Assembly (NCBI RefSeq): GCF_000198775.1
Contig: NC_014722.1
Span: 2,097,344-2,120,538 of the forward strand
From: Mycetohabitans rhizoxinica HKI 454
GTDB lineage: Bacteria > Pseudomonadota > Gammaproteobacteria > Burkholderiales > Burkholderiaceae
Length of the DNA stretch: 23,195 nucleotides
Reading direction: 5' to 3'
The notes under the pieces were generated by a model. The model made no database searches, was not told the DNA's origin, and saw only the letters and a list, made by a program, of their open reading frames with translations. The stretch's first letter is position 1; the number at the start of each line of letters is the position of its first letter. The position numbers and the translations under genes were made by a program. This document shows positions 1 through 9,275 of this stretch, one piece after another.

Positions 1-1559
<1,559 letters not shown>

Positions 1560-1591
1560 GATGGTGAAGGGTCCCTAACCTAATTCTGTGC

Positions 1592-1635
1592 GCCCGCTCA
1601 CGGCGGGCTGTGGCGACGTGCGGCGCCCGCTCACG
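1592..1635 (-). repeat. nuoF-nuoG intercistronic hairpin and 13-bp direct repeat
   Basis: GCGCCCGCTCACG occurs at 1590-1602 and again at 1623-1635. The second copy covers the nuoF stop codon. Between the copies, GCGGGC at 1603-1608 can pair with either copy. The tighter hairpin is 1592-1597 with 1603-1608 (6 bp, 5-nt loop). This could be an mRNA-stability or coupling element in the operon. The repeat is seen directly; the role is inferred. Confidence 0.55.
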
Positions 1636-2956
1636 CGGTCGCGGCGAGCGCTGTATCGCGTGCCATGCCGCCTTGCGTCGGAACGAGGCAATGCTTGTGC
1701 TCGACGTGATACTCGAATTCGTTCCAAAAGTGCTTCAACATGCCGCGCACCGGCATCGCCGCTGCGTCGCCCAGCGCGCAGATCGTGCGGCCCATGATGT
1801 TCTGCGCGACCGAGTTCAGCAGGTCCAGGTCTTCTTGGCGCCCCTGGCCATGCTCGATCCGATGCACGACCCGATACAGCCAACCGGTGCCCTCGCGGCA
1901 CGGCGTGCACTGCCCGCAAGACTCCTCGTAGTAGAAGTACGACAAGCGCAGCAGCGAGCGCACCATGCAACGCGTATCGTTCATCACGATCACCGCGCCA
2001 GAGCCGAGCATCGAGCCGGCCTTCGCGATCGAGTCGTAGTCCAGGTCGGTCTGCATCATCTGCTCGCCCGGCACCACCGGCGCCGATGAGCCGCCCGGGA
2101 TCACCGCCTTGATCTGGCCACGTACGCCGCCGGCCAGCTCCATCAGCTTCGCGAACGGCGTGCCGAGCGGCACTTCGTAATTGCCCGGCAGGTTCACGTC
2201 GCCAGACACCGAAAAGATCTTCGTGCCACCGTTGTTCGGCTTGCCCAACTCCAGGTACTGCTGCGGACCGATCGCCAGCAGGAACGGCACCGCCGCGAAC
2301 GTCTCGGTGTTGTTAATCGTCGTCGGCTTGCCGAACGCGCCATAGCTAGCCGGGAACGGCGGCTTGAAGCGCGGCTGCCCCTTCTTGCCCTCGAGCGACT
2401 CGAGCAGCGCGGTTTCCTCGCCGCAAATATAGGCGCCATAGCCGTGATGCGCGTGCAACTCGAACGAGAACCCGCTGCCCAGGATGTTATGACCGAGATA
2501 GCCGGCAGCACGCGCCTCGTCCAGCGCCTGCTCGAAGCGCTCATAGACTTCCCAGATCTCGCCGTGGATGTAGTTGTAGCCAACGGTAATCCCCATCGCG
2601 TACGCGCCGATCGCCATGCCTTCGATCAATGCGTGCGGATTCCAGCGCAGGATGTCGCGGTCCTTGAACGTGCCGGGCTCGCCTTCGTCGGAGTTGCACA
2701 CCAGATACTTCTGCCCGGGAAACTGACGTGGCATGAAGCTCCACTTGAGCCCCGTCGGGAACCCCGCGCCGCCACGGCCGCGCAAACCAGACGCCTTCAC
2801 GTCCGCGATCACCTGCTCCGGCGGAATCTTCTGCTCAAGAATGCGGCGCAGTTGCTGGTAGCCACCGCGGGCGACGTAATCCTGCAAATGCCAGTTCTCG
2901 CCGTTCAGGCCCGCGAGAATCAGCGGATTGATATGCCGATCGTGCAAAGACGTCAT
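1631..2956 (-). CDS. nuoF: NADH:quinone oxidoreductase subunit F (NuoF), FMN/NADH-binding
   Basis: NuoF is the 51-kDa-type subunit that oxidises NADH and passes the electrons through FMN to a 4Fe-4S cluster. It has 441 residues, a normal length. [13 protein letters not shown] (60-72) is the nucleotide/FMN glycine-rich motif and [14 protein letters not shown] (88-101) is the second signature. ESCGQCTPC (345-353) with Cys393 supplies the 4Fe-4S ligands Cys347, Cys350, Cys353 and Cys393. The reading frame stays open 77 codons further upstream, but MTSLHDRH is the family N-terminus. This ATG overlaps the nuoE stop codon (ATGA), which indicates translational coupling of the two subunits that form the NADH dehydrogenase module. 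No anomaly is seen. Confidence 0.98.
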   Translation of the reverse strand: MTSLHDRHINPLILAGLNGENWHLQDYVARGGYQQLRRILEQKIPPEQVIADVKASGLRGRGGAGFPTGLKWSFMPRQFPGQKYLVCNSDEGEPGTFKDRDILRWNPHALIEGMAIGAYAMGITVGYNYIHGEIWEVYERFEQALDEARAAGYLGHNILGSGFSFELHAHHGYGAYICGEETALLESLEGKKGQPRFKPPFPASYGAFGKPTTINNTETFAAVPFLLAIGPQQYLELGKPNNGGTKIFSVSGDVNLPGNYEVPLGTPFAKLMELAGGVRGQIKAVIPGGSSAPVVPGEQMMQTDLDYDSIAKAGSMLGSGAVIVMNDTRCMVRSLLRLSYFYYEESCGQCTPCREGTGWLYRVVHRIEHGQGRQEDLDLLNSVAQNIMGRTICALGDAAAMPVRGMLKHFWNEFEYHVEHKHCLVPTQGGMARDTALAATA

Positions 2957-3429
2957 TTGGACAGCTCCTCGAGCAACTGGTCGATCTTCTCGCGGCTCAT
3001 GAAGCTGCACATCCGATGGTTGTTCAGCAACACCACCGGCGCATCGCCACAGGCGCCGAAGCACTCGCCTTCTTTCAGCGTGAATTTGCCGTCGGGCGTC
3101 GTCTCGCCAAAATCGATTCCCAGCTTCTGCTTCAGATATTCCGCGGTCTGCTGCGCACCGCTCAGTTGGCACGGCAAGTTCGTGCACAGCGTAATCTTGT
3201 GCTGACCGACTGGCGCGGTCTCGTACATTGTGTAAAACGTCGCGACTTCCTGCACCGCGATGGCCGGCATCTTCAGATAGTCGGCGACGAATTGCATCAG
3301 CTCCGGCGACAGCCAGCCCTGCTCTCGCTGCGCAATCGCAAGCGCCGCCATCACGGCGGACTGCTGGTGACCGGCGGGGTACTTCGCCACCGCGCGATCG
3401 ATTTCCTTGAGGCCTTCAGCTGAGATCAT
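2953..3429 (-). CDS. nuoE: NADH:quinone oxidoreductase subunit E (NuoE), 24-kDa type
   Basis: NuoE is a thioredoxin-like ferredoxin subunit that carries the 2Fe-2S cluster beside NuoF. The ligands are Cys82 and Cys87 (CTNLPC) and Cys123 and Cys127 (CFGAC) in a 158-residue protein. I start it at [11 protein letters not shown], which fits the usual family N-terminus and length. An in-frame ATG seven codons upstream (at 3450) is an alternative; neither start has a strong Shine-Dalgarno sequence. The stop overlaps the nuoF start by four bases. The gene lies 121 nt downstream of nuoD, across a gap with two hairpins. Confidence 0.95.
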   Translation of the reverse strand: MISAEGLKEIDRAVAKYPAGHQQSAVMAALAIAQREQGWLSPELMQFVADYLKMPAIAVQEVATFYTMYETAPVGQHKITLCTNLPCQLSGAQQTAEYLKQKLGIDFGETTPDGKFTLKEGECFGACGDAPVVLLNNHRMCSFMSREKIDQLLEELSK

Positions 3430-3468
3430 TTTCAGACACGACTCATTCAATGCTTACCGAACGAAAAC

Positions 3469-3536
3469 CTGCCGGCGAACCGCTACCGGCAGACCTGACG
3501 CTCCTTGATACGACAGCATCGCGCCACGCGCGATGC
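3469..3536 (-). repeat. two hairpins in the nuoD-nuoE gap
   Basis: CTGCCGG (3469-3475) pairs perfectly with CCGGCAG (3486-3492). GCATCGCG (3516-3523) pairs perfectly with CGCGATGC (3529-3536) across a 5-nt loop. No T-tract follows either on the transcribed strand, so they are not intrinsic terminators. They could protect or process the polycistronic mRNA; that role is inferred. Confidence 0.55.
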
Positions 3537-3550
3537 CCCAAGCTGTGATG

Positions 3551-4804
3551 CTACCGGTCAACCTCGCCGAACACGATGTCCTGTGTCCCGATGATCGTGA
3601 CCGCGTCGGCGATCATGTGACCGCGCGCCATCTCATCGAGCGCGGATAGATGCGCGTAGCCGGGCGCGCGGATCTTCAGCCGGTACGGCTTGTTCGCGCC
3701 GTCCGACACCAAATAGATACCGAACTCGCCCTTCGGGTGCTCGACGGCGACGTACGCTTCGCCCTCGGGGACGTGCATACCTTCTGTGAAGAGCTTGAAA
3801 TGGTGGATCAGCTCTTCCATGTTCGACTTCATGTTCAGCCGCGACGGCGGCGCGACCTTGTAATTGTCGACCATCACCGGGCCCGGATTCTTACGCAGCC
3901 ATGCAATACACTGTTTGATGATTCGGTTCGACTGGCGCATCTCCTCGATGCGCACGAGATATCGGTCATAGCAGTCGCCGCCCGCGCCGACCGGAATGTC
4001 GAAATCGAGCTGGTCATATACTTCGTACGGCTGCTTTTTGCGCAAGTCCCATTCAACACCCGAACCACGCAGCATCGGTCCGGTCATGCCCAGTTGCAGC
4101 GCACGCTCCGGCGTGACGACGCCGATGCCGACCAGCCGCTGCTTCCAGATCCGATTGTCGGTCAGGAGCGTCTCATATTCATCGACGCAGCCAGGGAAGC
4201 GATTCGTGAAGTCTTCGATGAAATCGAGCAGCGAACCTTGGCGGTTCTCGTTGAGCCGGGCGAGCGCCTTTTCGTTGCGGATCTTCGAGGCCTTGTATTG
4301 CGGCATCACGTCCGGCAAATCGCGGTAGACGCCACCCGGCCGATAGTACGCCGCGTGCATGCGCGCGCCGGACACCGCCTCGTAGACGTCCATCAAGTCC
4401 TCGCGCTCGCGGAACGCGTACAGGAACACTGCCATCGCGCCGACGTCCAGCGCGTGGGCGCCAATCCACATCAAGTGATTCAGGATCCGCGTGATCTCGT
4501 CGAACATCACGCGGATGTACTGGGCCCGGAGCGGCACGTCGATACCGACGAGCTTCTCGATCGCCATCACGTACGCGTGCTCGTTGGCCATCATCGACAC
4601 GTAGTCGAGGCGGTCCATATACGGCACCGACTGGAGGAACGTCTTGTGTTCGGCGAGCTTTTCGGTTGCGCGATGCAGCAAACCGATGTGCGGATCGGCA
4701 CGCTGAATCACCTCGCCGTCCAACTCAAGCACGAGGCGCAGCACGCCGTGCGCTGCCGGATGCTGGGGACCGAAGTTCAGCGTGTAGTTCTTGATGTCAG
4801 CCAT
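3551..4804 (-). CDS. nuoD: NADH:quinone oxidoreductase subunit D (NuoD), 49-kDa type
   Basis: NuoD is the peripheral-arm subunit that, with NuoB, forms the quinone-reduction site. The gene encodes 417 residues, the usual length for the separate (non-fused) Nuo[13 protein letters not shown] (12-23) contains His15 and His19; by family homology the second His and Tyr68 (in LDYVSMM) contact the quinone headgroup. The C-terminus ends in the conserved DIVFGEVDR. The start [16 protein letters not shown] is the standard N-terminus. It is separated from nuoC by an 83-nt gap with a strong hairpin. nuoC and nuoD are separate genes here, unlike the fused nuoCD of Escherichia coli. Confidence 0.98.
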   Translation of the reverse strand: MADIKNYTLNFGPQHPAAHGVLRLVLELDGEVIQRADPHIGLLHRATEKLAEHKTFLQSVPYMDRLDYVSMMANEHAYVMAIEKLVGIDVPLRAQYIRVMFDEITRILNHLMWIGAHALDVGAMAVFLYAFREREDLMDVYEAVSGARMHAAYYRPGGVYRDLPDVMPQYKASKIRNEKALARLNENRQGSLLDFIEDFTNRFPGCVDEYETLLTDNRIWKQRLVGIGVVTPERALQLGMTGPMLRGSGVEWDLRKKQPYEVYDQLDFDIPVGAGGDCYDRYLVRIEEMRQSNRIIKQCIAWLRKNPGPVMVDNYKVAPPSRLNMKSNMEELIHHFKLFTEGMHVPEGEAYVAVEHPKGEFGIYLVSDGANKPYRLKIRAPGYAHLSALDEMARGHMIADAVTIIGTQDIVFGEVDR

Positions 4805-4838
4805 GTTCGCGGGCTTACTAGAAATTCAATGACTCGGA

Positions 4839-4868
4839 CGGACCGCTTGCGCGAGCGCATGCGGTCCG
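4839..4868 (-). repeat. strong hairpin in the nuoC-nuoD gap
   Basis: CGGACCGC (4839-4846) pairs with GCGGTCCG (4861-4868). Inside, TGCG (4848-4851) pairs with CGCA (4856-4859), leaving one T-T mismatch and a four-base loop. Twelve pairs form one compact stem. There is no T-run after it towards nuoD, so it is more likely an mRNA-processing or stability element than a terminator. Confidence 0.65.
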
Positions 4869-4887
4869 CAGCCGGCCGGGCAGGCGC

Positions 4888-5490
4888 TCAGTGCTTGAGG
4901 CCGCCATAGCGTTCTTCGCGAATCACGCGCGGTGTGATCTCGCGCGGCTCGATCGTGACAGGTTGGTAGACAACGCGCTTTTCTGCCGCGTCGTAGCGCA
5001 TCTCGACATAGCCGGACAGCGGAAAATCCTTGCGGAACGGGTGGCCGATGAAACCGTAGTCAGTCAGGATCCGACGCAGATCGGGATGGCCTTCGAACAC
5101 GATCCCATACAGATCGAACGCCTCGCGCTCGTACCAGTTCACCGAATTCCACACATCGATCAGTGACGGCAGGATCGGCACGTCATCATCCGGCGCGAAA
5201 ACCCGCACGCGCAGCCGCCAGTTGTTACGGATCGACAGCAGGTGCGACACCGCGGCAAAGCGCGGACCGTCGTATGCGCCATCGCCGTACGTCGAATAAT
5301 CGACGCCGCACAGGTCGGTCAATTGCTTGAAGCCGAGCGTCGGGTCATCACGCAACCGCGTCGCGACGTCAATCAGATCGCTGGCGGCGACGACAATCGT
5401 CAATTGCCCGAGCGACTCCGTGGCGCTTTTCAGCTTGTTGCCGAGCGCCTTGTCGAGGTTCGCCTTCAGGGTCTCGAGTTTGTTTGCCAT
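4888..5490 (-). CDS. nuoC: NADH:quinone oxidoreductase subunit C (NuoC), 30-kDa type
   Basis: NuoC is a peripheral-arm subunit that holds NuoD and NuoB together; it carries no cofactor. It has 200 residues. The signature stretch [12 protein letters not shown], followed by [25 protein letters not shown], is intact in the C-terminal half, with the usual charged tail ending ERYGGLKH. The start is supported by GGAG about eight bases upstream. The nuoB stop lies only 16 nt upstream, so the two are probably co-translated. Confidence 0.97.
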   Translation of the reverse strand: MANKLETLKANLDKALGNKLKSATESLGQLTIVVAASDLIDVATRLRDDPTLGFKQLTDLCGVDYSTYGDGAYDGPRFAAVSHLLSIRNNWRLRVRVFAPDDDVPILPSLIDVWNSVNWYEREAFDLYGIVFEGHPDLRRILTDYGFIGHPFRKDFPLSGYVEMRYDAAEKRVVYQPVTIEPREITPRVIREERYGGLKH

Positions 5491-5506
5491 GTGGGGGGGC
5501 TCCGCG

Positions 5507-5986
5507 TTACTGTCGGGCGATAGTGTTAGTGCGGCGGATCTTCGCCTGCAACTGGATCACGCCGTAGACCAGCGCCTCGGCGGTCGGCGGGCAGCCGGGC
5601 ACGTACACGTCAACCGGCACGATCCGGTCACATCCGCGCACGACCGAGTACGAGTAGTGATAGTAGCCGCCGCCATTCGCGCACGAGCCCATCGAGATCA
5701 CCCAGCGCGGCTCGGCCATCTGGTCATAGACCTTGCGCAGCGCAGGCGCCATCTTGTTGCACAGCGTACCGGCCACGATCATCACGTCGGACTGACGCGG
5801 ACTCGGCCGGAACACGACACCGAAACGGTCCAGGTCATAGCGTGCGGCACCGGCATGCATCATCTCAACCGCGCAGCAGGCGAGCCCGAACGTCATCGGC
5901 CATAGCGAACCGGTCCGCGTCCAGTTGATCAGCTTGTCAGCCGTCGTGGTGACAAAGCCTTCCTTCAAGACCCCTTCGATACTCAT
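5507..5986 (-). CDS. nuoB: NADH:quinone oxidoreductase subunit B (NuoB)
   Basis: NuoB carries the terminal 4Fe-4S cluster (N2), which reduces the quinone. In this 159-residue protein the four ligands are the adjacent pair Cys37-Cys38 (LACCAVE), Cys102 (GSCANGGG) and Cys132 (PGCPP). I start at [11 protein letters not shown], which matches the family length and has GGAG nine bases upstream. The open frame continues 14 codons further ([12 protein letters not shown]), but that extension is not typical of the family. It sits between nuoA and nuoC. Confidence 0.97.
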
Positions 5987-6002
5987 TGCTTTCGACTCCA
6001 GA

Positions 6003-6024
6003 CGGGCAGCAAGCGTTGCGCCCG
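6003..6024 (-). repeat. hairpin in the nuoA-nuoB gap
   Basis: CGGGC (6003-6007) pairs with GCCCG (6020-6024), and GCAA (6009-6012) pairs with TTGC (6016-6019). There is a single bulged A and a three-base loop. The hairpin lies within the 59-nt nuoA-nuoB spacer. No T-tract follows. Confidence 0.5.
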
Positions 6025-6045
6025 ACATTCAAGCGTGATTTGCGT

Positions 6046-6405
6046 TCATTCCCAGTTCAGGCCACCCCGTTTCCAGATATAGGCGAAGCCCAGCAGGAAC
6101 TCGAGCAGGAAAATCATCATCGCGATGAAGCCCGGCCAGCCGATGTCGCGCAGCGCAACGCCCCAAGGGAACAGGAAGGCCGTTTCCAGATCAAAAATGA
6201 TGAAGAGAATGGCAACCAGGTAGTAGCGCACGTCGAACTTCATGCGCGCGTCTTCGAACGCCTCGAAACCACACTCGTACGGGGAATTCTTGTCGCTGTC
6301 CGGCTTGTTCGGACCCAGGAGCTTGCCGATACTGACCAAAGCAATCCCCAAACCGAGGCCCACGAGAAGAAACAGCAGGACGGGGAAATAGGCAGCGAGG
6401 TTCAA
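6046..6405 (-). CDS. nuoA: NADH:quinone oxidoreductase subunit A (NuoA)
   Basis: NuoA is a small membrane subunit (ND3 homologue) at the junction of the membrane and peripheral arms. It has 119 residues and three hydrophobic segments, at about 5-28, 60-82 and 90-112. The first loop carries the conserved SPYECGFE with Cys45, equivalent to the ND3 loop cysteine, and the acidic FDLETAF lies in the second segment. The start has AGAGG about six bases upstream. It is the first gene of the nuo operon and lies downstream of a tRNA terminator, so a nuo promoter is expected between about 6406 and 6515. I could not identify convincing -35/-10 boxes there. Confidence 0.97.
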   Translation of the reverse strand: MNLAAYFPVLLFLLVGLGLGIALVSIGKLLGPNKPDSDKNSPYECGFEAFEDARMKFDVRYYLVAILFIIFDLETAFLFPWGVALRDIGWPGFIAMMIFLLEFLLGFAYIWKRGGLNWE

Positions 6406-6515
6406 GACTATCCTCTATCGGTTGGTTCAAGGTGTCGGCCGGTCCGACCGCCCCGACCAGGATACTGCGCGGATGCGCCACTTCGACGTCGCCACACCGC
6501 AACGCAAGCAGCGCT

Positions 6516-6561
6516 CAAAAAATAAATGCCAGCCGAAGCGTAAATGCAAGCGGCTGGCATT
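6516..6561 (-). terminator. intrinsic terminator after tRNA-Leu
   Basis: AATGCCAGCCG (6525-6535) pairs perfectly with CGGCTGGCATT (6551-6561), an 11-bp stem. On the minus strand it is followed directly by TATTTTTTGAG (T-tract 6517-6522). It should end transcription from the tRNA promoter before nuoA. Confidence 0.9.
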
Positions 6562-6570
6562 GGATAACGT

Positions 6571-6655
6571 TGGTGCCGACGATGAGACTCGAACTCATAC
6601 GGCTTGCGCCACTACCCCCTCAAGATAGCGTGTCTACCAATTTCACCACGTCGGC
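6571..6655 (-). tRNA. tRNA-Leu (GAG anticodon)
   Basis: This 85-nt tRNA has an acceptor stem GCCGACG/CGTCGGC, discriminator A and an encoded CCA end. The D-loop region is TGGTGAAATTGGTAGACACG. The anticodon stem is CTATC/GGTAG with loop TTGAGGG, giving anticodon GAG (reads CUC and CUU). A variable arm of the class II type follows, and the T-arm has GTTCGAGTC. It lies between secG and nuoA and is followed by a strong terminator. Confidence 0.97.
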
Positions 6656-6733
6656 ACTGTCTGCAATCCGGGCGGCCACTCGGAGCATGAACCCTTCGTT
6701 ACCACTGTTACCGCGAATCGCTTCAAGACTGAG

Positions 6734-6762
6734 ATTGTAACTGGGTTAGGTCGTTTGTTCAA
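6734..6762 (-). promoter_or_regulatory. sigma-70 promoter of tRNA-Leu
   Basis: TTGAAC (6762-6757) and TACAAT (6739-6734) are separated by 17 bases on the minus strand. Transcription should start near 6727, giving a short 5' leader before the tRNA. The boxes are seen directly; use in vivo is inferred. Confidence 0.75.
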
Positions 6763-6819
6763 CGCACAAAATACGTTTTTCTATCCGCCGCGGGAAACAT
6801 AGTTTTGCCAACTTCCGCG

Positions 6820-7212
6820 TTATTTCGGCACATCCTGTCCCGGCGTGGACACGCCCGCGGACGGTGCCGCGCTGCTCGGCACCGCGACACCGGAGGCCAC
6901 TCCCGAACCCGCTGCCGGCGCGCTCGCCGCCAGTGACGCCGCACCGCCTAACAAGCCACCGCCGGCCTTCGGGCGGTAGCTCCCCAGCGCCGTCAGCGCG
7001 AGCGTGCTGACGAAGAACACGGTGGCGAGGACCGCCGTGGTGCGCGACAGGAAGTTGGCCGAGCCGCTAGCACCGAACAGACTACCCGATGCCCCGCTAC
7101 CGAATGCCGCACCCATGTCGGCACCCTTGCCGTGCTGCAGCAAAACGAGCCCAATCACGCCGAGCGCCGACAGCACCTGCACCACGATCATCAACGTCTT
7201 CAAAAACAACAT
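6820..7212 (-). CDS. secG: preprotein translocase subunit SecG
   Basis: SecG is the small membrane subunit of the SecYEG protein-export channel. It has about 130 residues with two transmembrane segments, at roughly 3-25 (MIVVQVLSALGVIGLVLLQ) and 54-77. The family signature QHGKGADMGAAFGSGASGSLFG lies between them. After it comes a low-complexity Ala/Ser/Gly/Pro tail, common in Burkholderiaceae SecG. I chose the ATG at 7212 because AGGTGA sits five bases upstream. In-frame GTG (7221) and ATG (7218) starts also exist, and the latter overlaps the tpiA stop by one base. It is cotranscribed with tpiA. Confidence 0.95.
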   Translation of the reverse strand: MLFLKTLMIVVQVLSALGVIGLVLLQHGKGADMGAAFGSGASGSLFGASGSANFLSRTTAVLATVFFVSTLALTALGSYRPKAGGGLLGGAASLAASAPAAGSGVASGVAVPSSAAPSAGVSTPGQDVPK

Positions 7213-7217
7213 TTGCA

Positions 7218-8009
7218 TCACCTAGAATGAGCCGGATCCCCGGCGAGTGCCGCGGCCGCCGCCGCGCCGATCGCAAGGAAATCGGTCGCGGATAACGATG
7301 CGCCACCAATCAGGCCGCCGTCGATATCCGCCTGCGAAAACAATTCCTGTGCATTACCCGGCTTCACGCTACCGCCGTACAGCAGCGGCACCTGCGCCCC
7401 TGCCTTGGCCGTGAGCTGCGCCCGCAACGCGGCGTGGACCTGCTGTGCTTGCTGCGCCGTCGCACTCTGACCAGTACCGATGGCCCAGACCGGCTCGTAT
7501 GCCACCACCAGCCGTGCCACGTCGGTCTCGTCCAGCGCGTCGAGCACCGCTGCAAGCTGCGCACGCACGACGCTGTCGGTCTGCCCGGCCTGCCGCTCAT
7601 CCAGCGTTTCGCCGACGCAGACGATCGGCGTCATACCGGCCTCGAGTGCACGCCGCGCCTTGGCCGCCACCAACTCCGACGATTCCGCATGCAACGCGCG
7701 GCGCTCCGAGTGGCCGACGATCGCCAGCGTCGCACCAAACTCGGCAACCATCGGGGCGGCGACCTCACCGGTATACGCGCCCTGCGTATGCGCGGACACA
7801 TCCTGCGCGCCATATGCGATGGGCGTACCGGCAAGGCGCGCCTGGGCCTGGGCGAGATACGGATGCGGCACACACACGCCGAGCCGCACCTGCGGCCCGA
7901 GTGTCGCCACGCGTTGCACGAGCGCGTGCAGCAGCGCATCGTTGTCAGCGACGCGGCCGTGCATCTTCCAGTTTCCGACTACCAGCTTCGATCGTTGTTG
8001 CTTCGACAT
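7218..8009 (-). CDS. tpiA: triosephosphate isomerase
   Basis: TpiA interconverts glyceraldehyde-3-phosphate and dihydroxyacetone phosphate in glycolysis and gluconeogenesis. The 263-residue product has the catalytic set Asn13 and Lys15 (NWKM), His100 (VGHSERR) and Glu172 ([11 protein letters not shown]). YGGSVKPGN near residue 211 forms the phosphate-binding loop. The start [15 protein letters not shown] fits the family; the frame is open 18 codons further upstream without a reason to use it. The stop codon lies immediately before the secG start region, so the two are coupled. A good promoter lies 64 nt upstream. Confidence 0.97.
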   Translation of the reverse strand: MSKQQRSKLVVGNWKMHGRVADNDALLHALVQRVATLGPQVRLGVCVPHPYLAQAQARLAGTPIAYGAQDVSAHTQGAYTGEVAAPMVAEFGATLAIVGHSERRALHAESSELVAAKARRALEAGMTPIVCVGETLDERQAGQTDSVVRAQLAAVLDALDETDVARLVVAYEPVWAIGTGQSATAQQAQQVHAALRAQLTAKAGAQVPLLYGGSVKPGNAQELFSQADIDGGLIGGASLSATDFLAIGAAAAAALAGDPAHSR

Positions 8010-8072
8010 GGGTCTCGTGGATCTGTGCGTGCACGCGTCAATCAATAAGCAAAAGCCGTGCACAAACGCGCA

Positions 8073-8102
8073 ATTCTACTGCGCGGCGCGAGTCGCGGTC
8101 AA
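8073..8102 (-). promoter_or_regulatory. sigma-70 promoter of tpiA-secG
   Basis: TTGACC (8102-8097) and TAGAAT (8078-8073) are 18 bases apart on the minus strand. The predicted start near 8066 leaves a leader of about 57 nt before tpiA. Confidence 0.75.
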
Positions 8103-8113
8103 ACCGGCGTGAC

Positions 8114-9118
8114 TCACCAAGTCAGCACGATTTTTCCGATGTGCTCCCCCCTCTCCATCATCGCGTGCGCCGCGGCCGCCTGCTCGGCTGGAAACACCTG
8201 GTGGATCACCGGCTTGATCGCGCCCTGCTCGATCAGCGGCCACACCCGCTCGTGCAATTGCGCAGCGATGGCGGCCTTGAACGCCACCGAACGCGGCCGT
8301 AGCGTCGAGCCAGTCAATGTCAAGCGCCGGCGCAAGACCTCACCCAAGTTGATCTGCGCGTTGGCGCCGCCGAGCAACGCAATCAGCACGATGCGGCCAC
8401 CGTCGGCCAGCGTACTCAACTCACGGCCCACATAGGCGCCGCCCACCATGTCCAGGATTACGTCGACACCGCGATCATGGGTCAGCGATTTGACGACGGC
8501 GACAAAATCTTCGGTCTTGTAGTTGATCGCGCGCTCGGCGCCCAACGCCTCGCACGCGGCGCACTTCTGTGCGTTGCCGGCCGTGGCGAACACCCGATGA
8601 CCGAGCGCATGCGCGATTTGGATCGCGCTTACCCCGATACCACTAGAGCCGCCCTGCACCAGCAGCGCCTCCTGGGGGCCGCCCTCGCCCGCGCCCAACC
8701 GGCCGCGATCGAACACATTGCTCCAGACGGTGAAGAACGTCTCAGGCAACGACGCGGCCTGCACGTCTGACAAGCCCGCTGGCACGGGCAGGCACTGGGC
8801 CAGCGGCGCGCTCGCATACTGCGCGTATCCGCCGCCTTGCACCAGCGCGCACACGCGCTGCCCGCGCGTTAGGCCAAACGGATTATTTGCGCCGTCGAGA
8901 TCGCCCTCGACGATTTCGCCGGCGATTTCCAAGCCGGGGATGTCCGACGCGCCCGGCGGCACGGGGTAATTGCCCGTGCGCTGGAAAACGTCCGGGCGGT
9001 TCACCCCGGCTGCCGCCACCTTGATCAGCACTTCGCCGGGCTTAAGCGCCGGCATGGGACGCTCACCAGGCTTCAACACCTCGGGCGCACCGTATTCGGT
9101 AATCTCGATCGCTTTCAT
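8114..9118 (-). CDS. NAD(P)H:quinone oxidoreductase, zeta-crystallin/PIG3-like
   Basis: This is a zinc-free medium-chain dehydrogenase/reductase of the quinone oxidoreductase (zeta-crystallin, PIG3-like) group, expected to reduce quinones with NADPH in the cytoplasm. It has 334 residues. A GroES-like N-terminal domain (GVNRPDVFQRTGNYP, 38-52; PGLEIAGEI, 61-69) is followed by a Rossmann domain whose dinucleotide motif VQGGSSGIG lies at 154-162. The cysteine cluster of zinc-binding alcohol dehydrogenases is absent. The start MKAIEITEYG is supported by GGAG six bases upstream; a longer open frame up to 9211 is not needed. The physiological substrate cannot be read from the sequence. Confidence 0.9.
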   Translation of the reverse strand: MKAIEITEYGAPEVLKPGERPMPALKPGEVLIKVAAAGVNRPDVFQRTGNYPVPPGASDIPGLEIAGEIVEGDLDGANNPFGLTRGQRVCALVQGGGYAQYASAPLAQCLPVPAGLSDVQAASLPETFFTVWSNVFDRGRLGAGEGGPQEALLVQGGSSGIGVSAIQIAHALGHRVFATAGNAQKCAACEALGAERAINYKTEDFVAVVKSLTHDRGVDVILDMVGGAYVGRELSTLADGGRIVLIALLGGANAQINLGEVLRRRLTLTGSTLRPRSVAFKAAIAAQLHERVWPLIEQGAIKPVIHQVFPAEQAAAAHAMMERGEHIGKIVLTW

Positions 9119-9161
9119 GCGGAACTCCGCGTCGCCAGGTTGCCAACGATGATAAGGAGAA

Positions 9162-9193
9162 ACGGCCGGCAGCGCGCGAAGCACTCCGGCCGT
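9162..9193 (-). repeat. inverted repeat between pnp and the quinone oxidoreductase gene
   Basis: ACGGCCGG (9162-9169) pairs perfectly with CCGGCCGT (9186-9193). On the minus strand the stem is followed by TTTCTCCTT, a poor T-tract. It may be a weak terminator after pnp or a processing hairpin. The rest of the 157-nt gap shows nothing clear. Confidence 0.4.
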
Positions 9194-9275
9194 GCGAACC
9201 GAATGCGGCACGGCGGCGCCACGCGCGCGATCTTGCTAGACCCGCGCGTGGTGACTGACCGCCACCCCGCCCGCG

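Noticed and set aside
3650..4909. Plus-strand open frame of 419 codons opposite nuoD
   Set aside because: It is the antisense of a fully conserved nuoD, is rich in Arg, His and Val as expected for GC-rich shadow frames, and has no recognisable domain.
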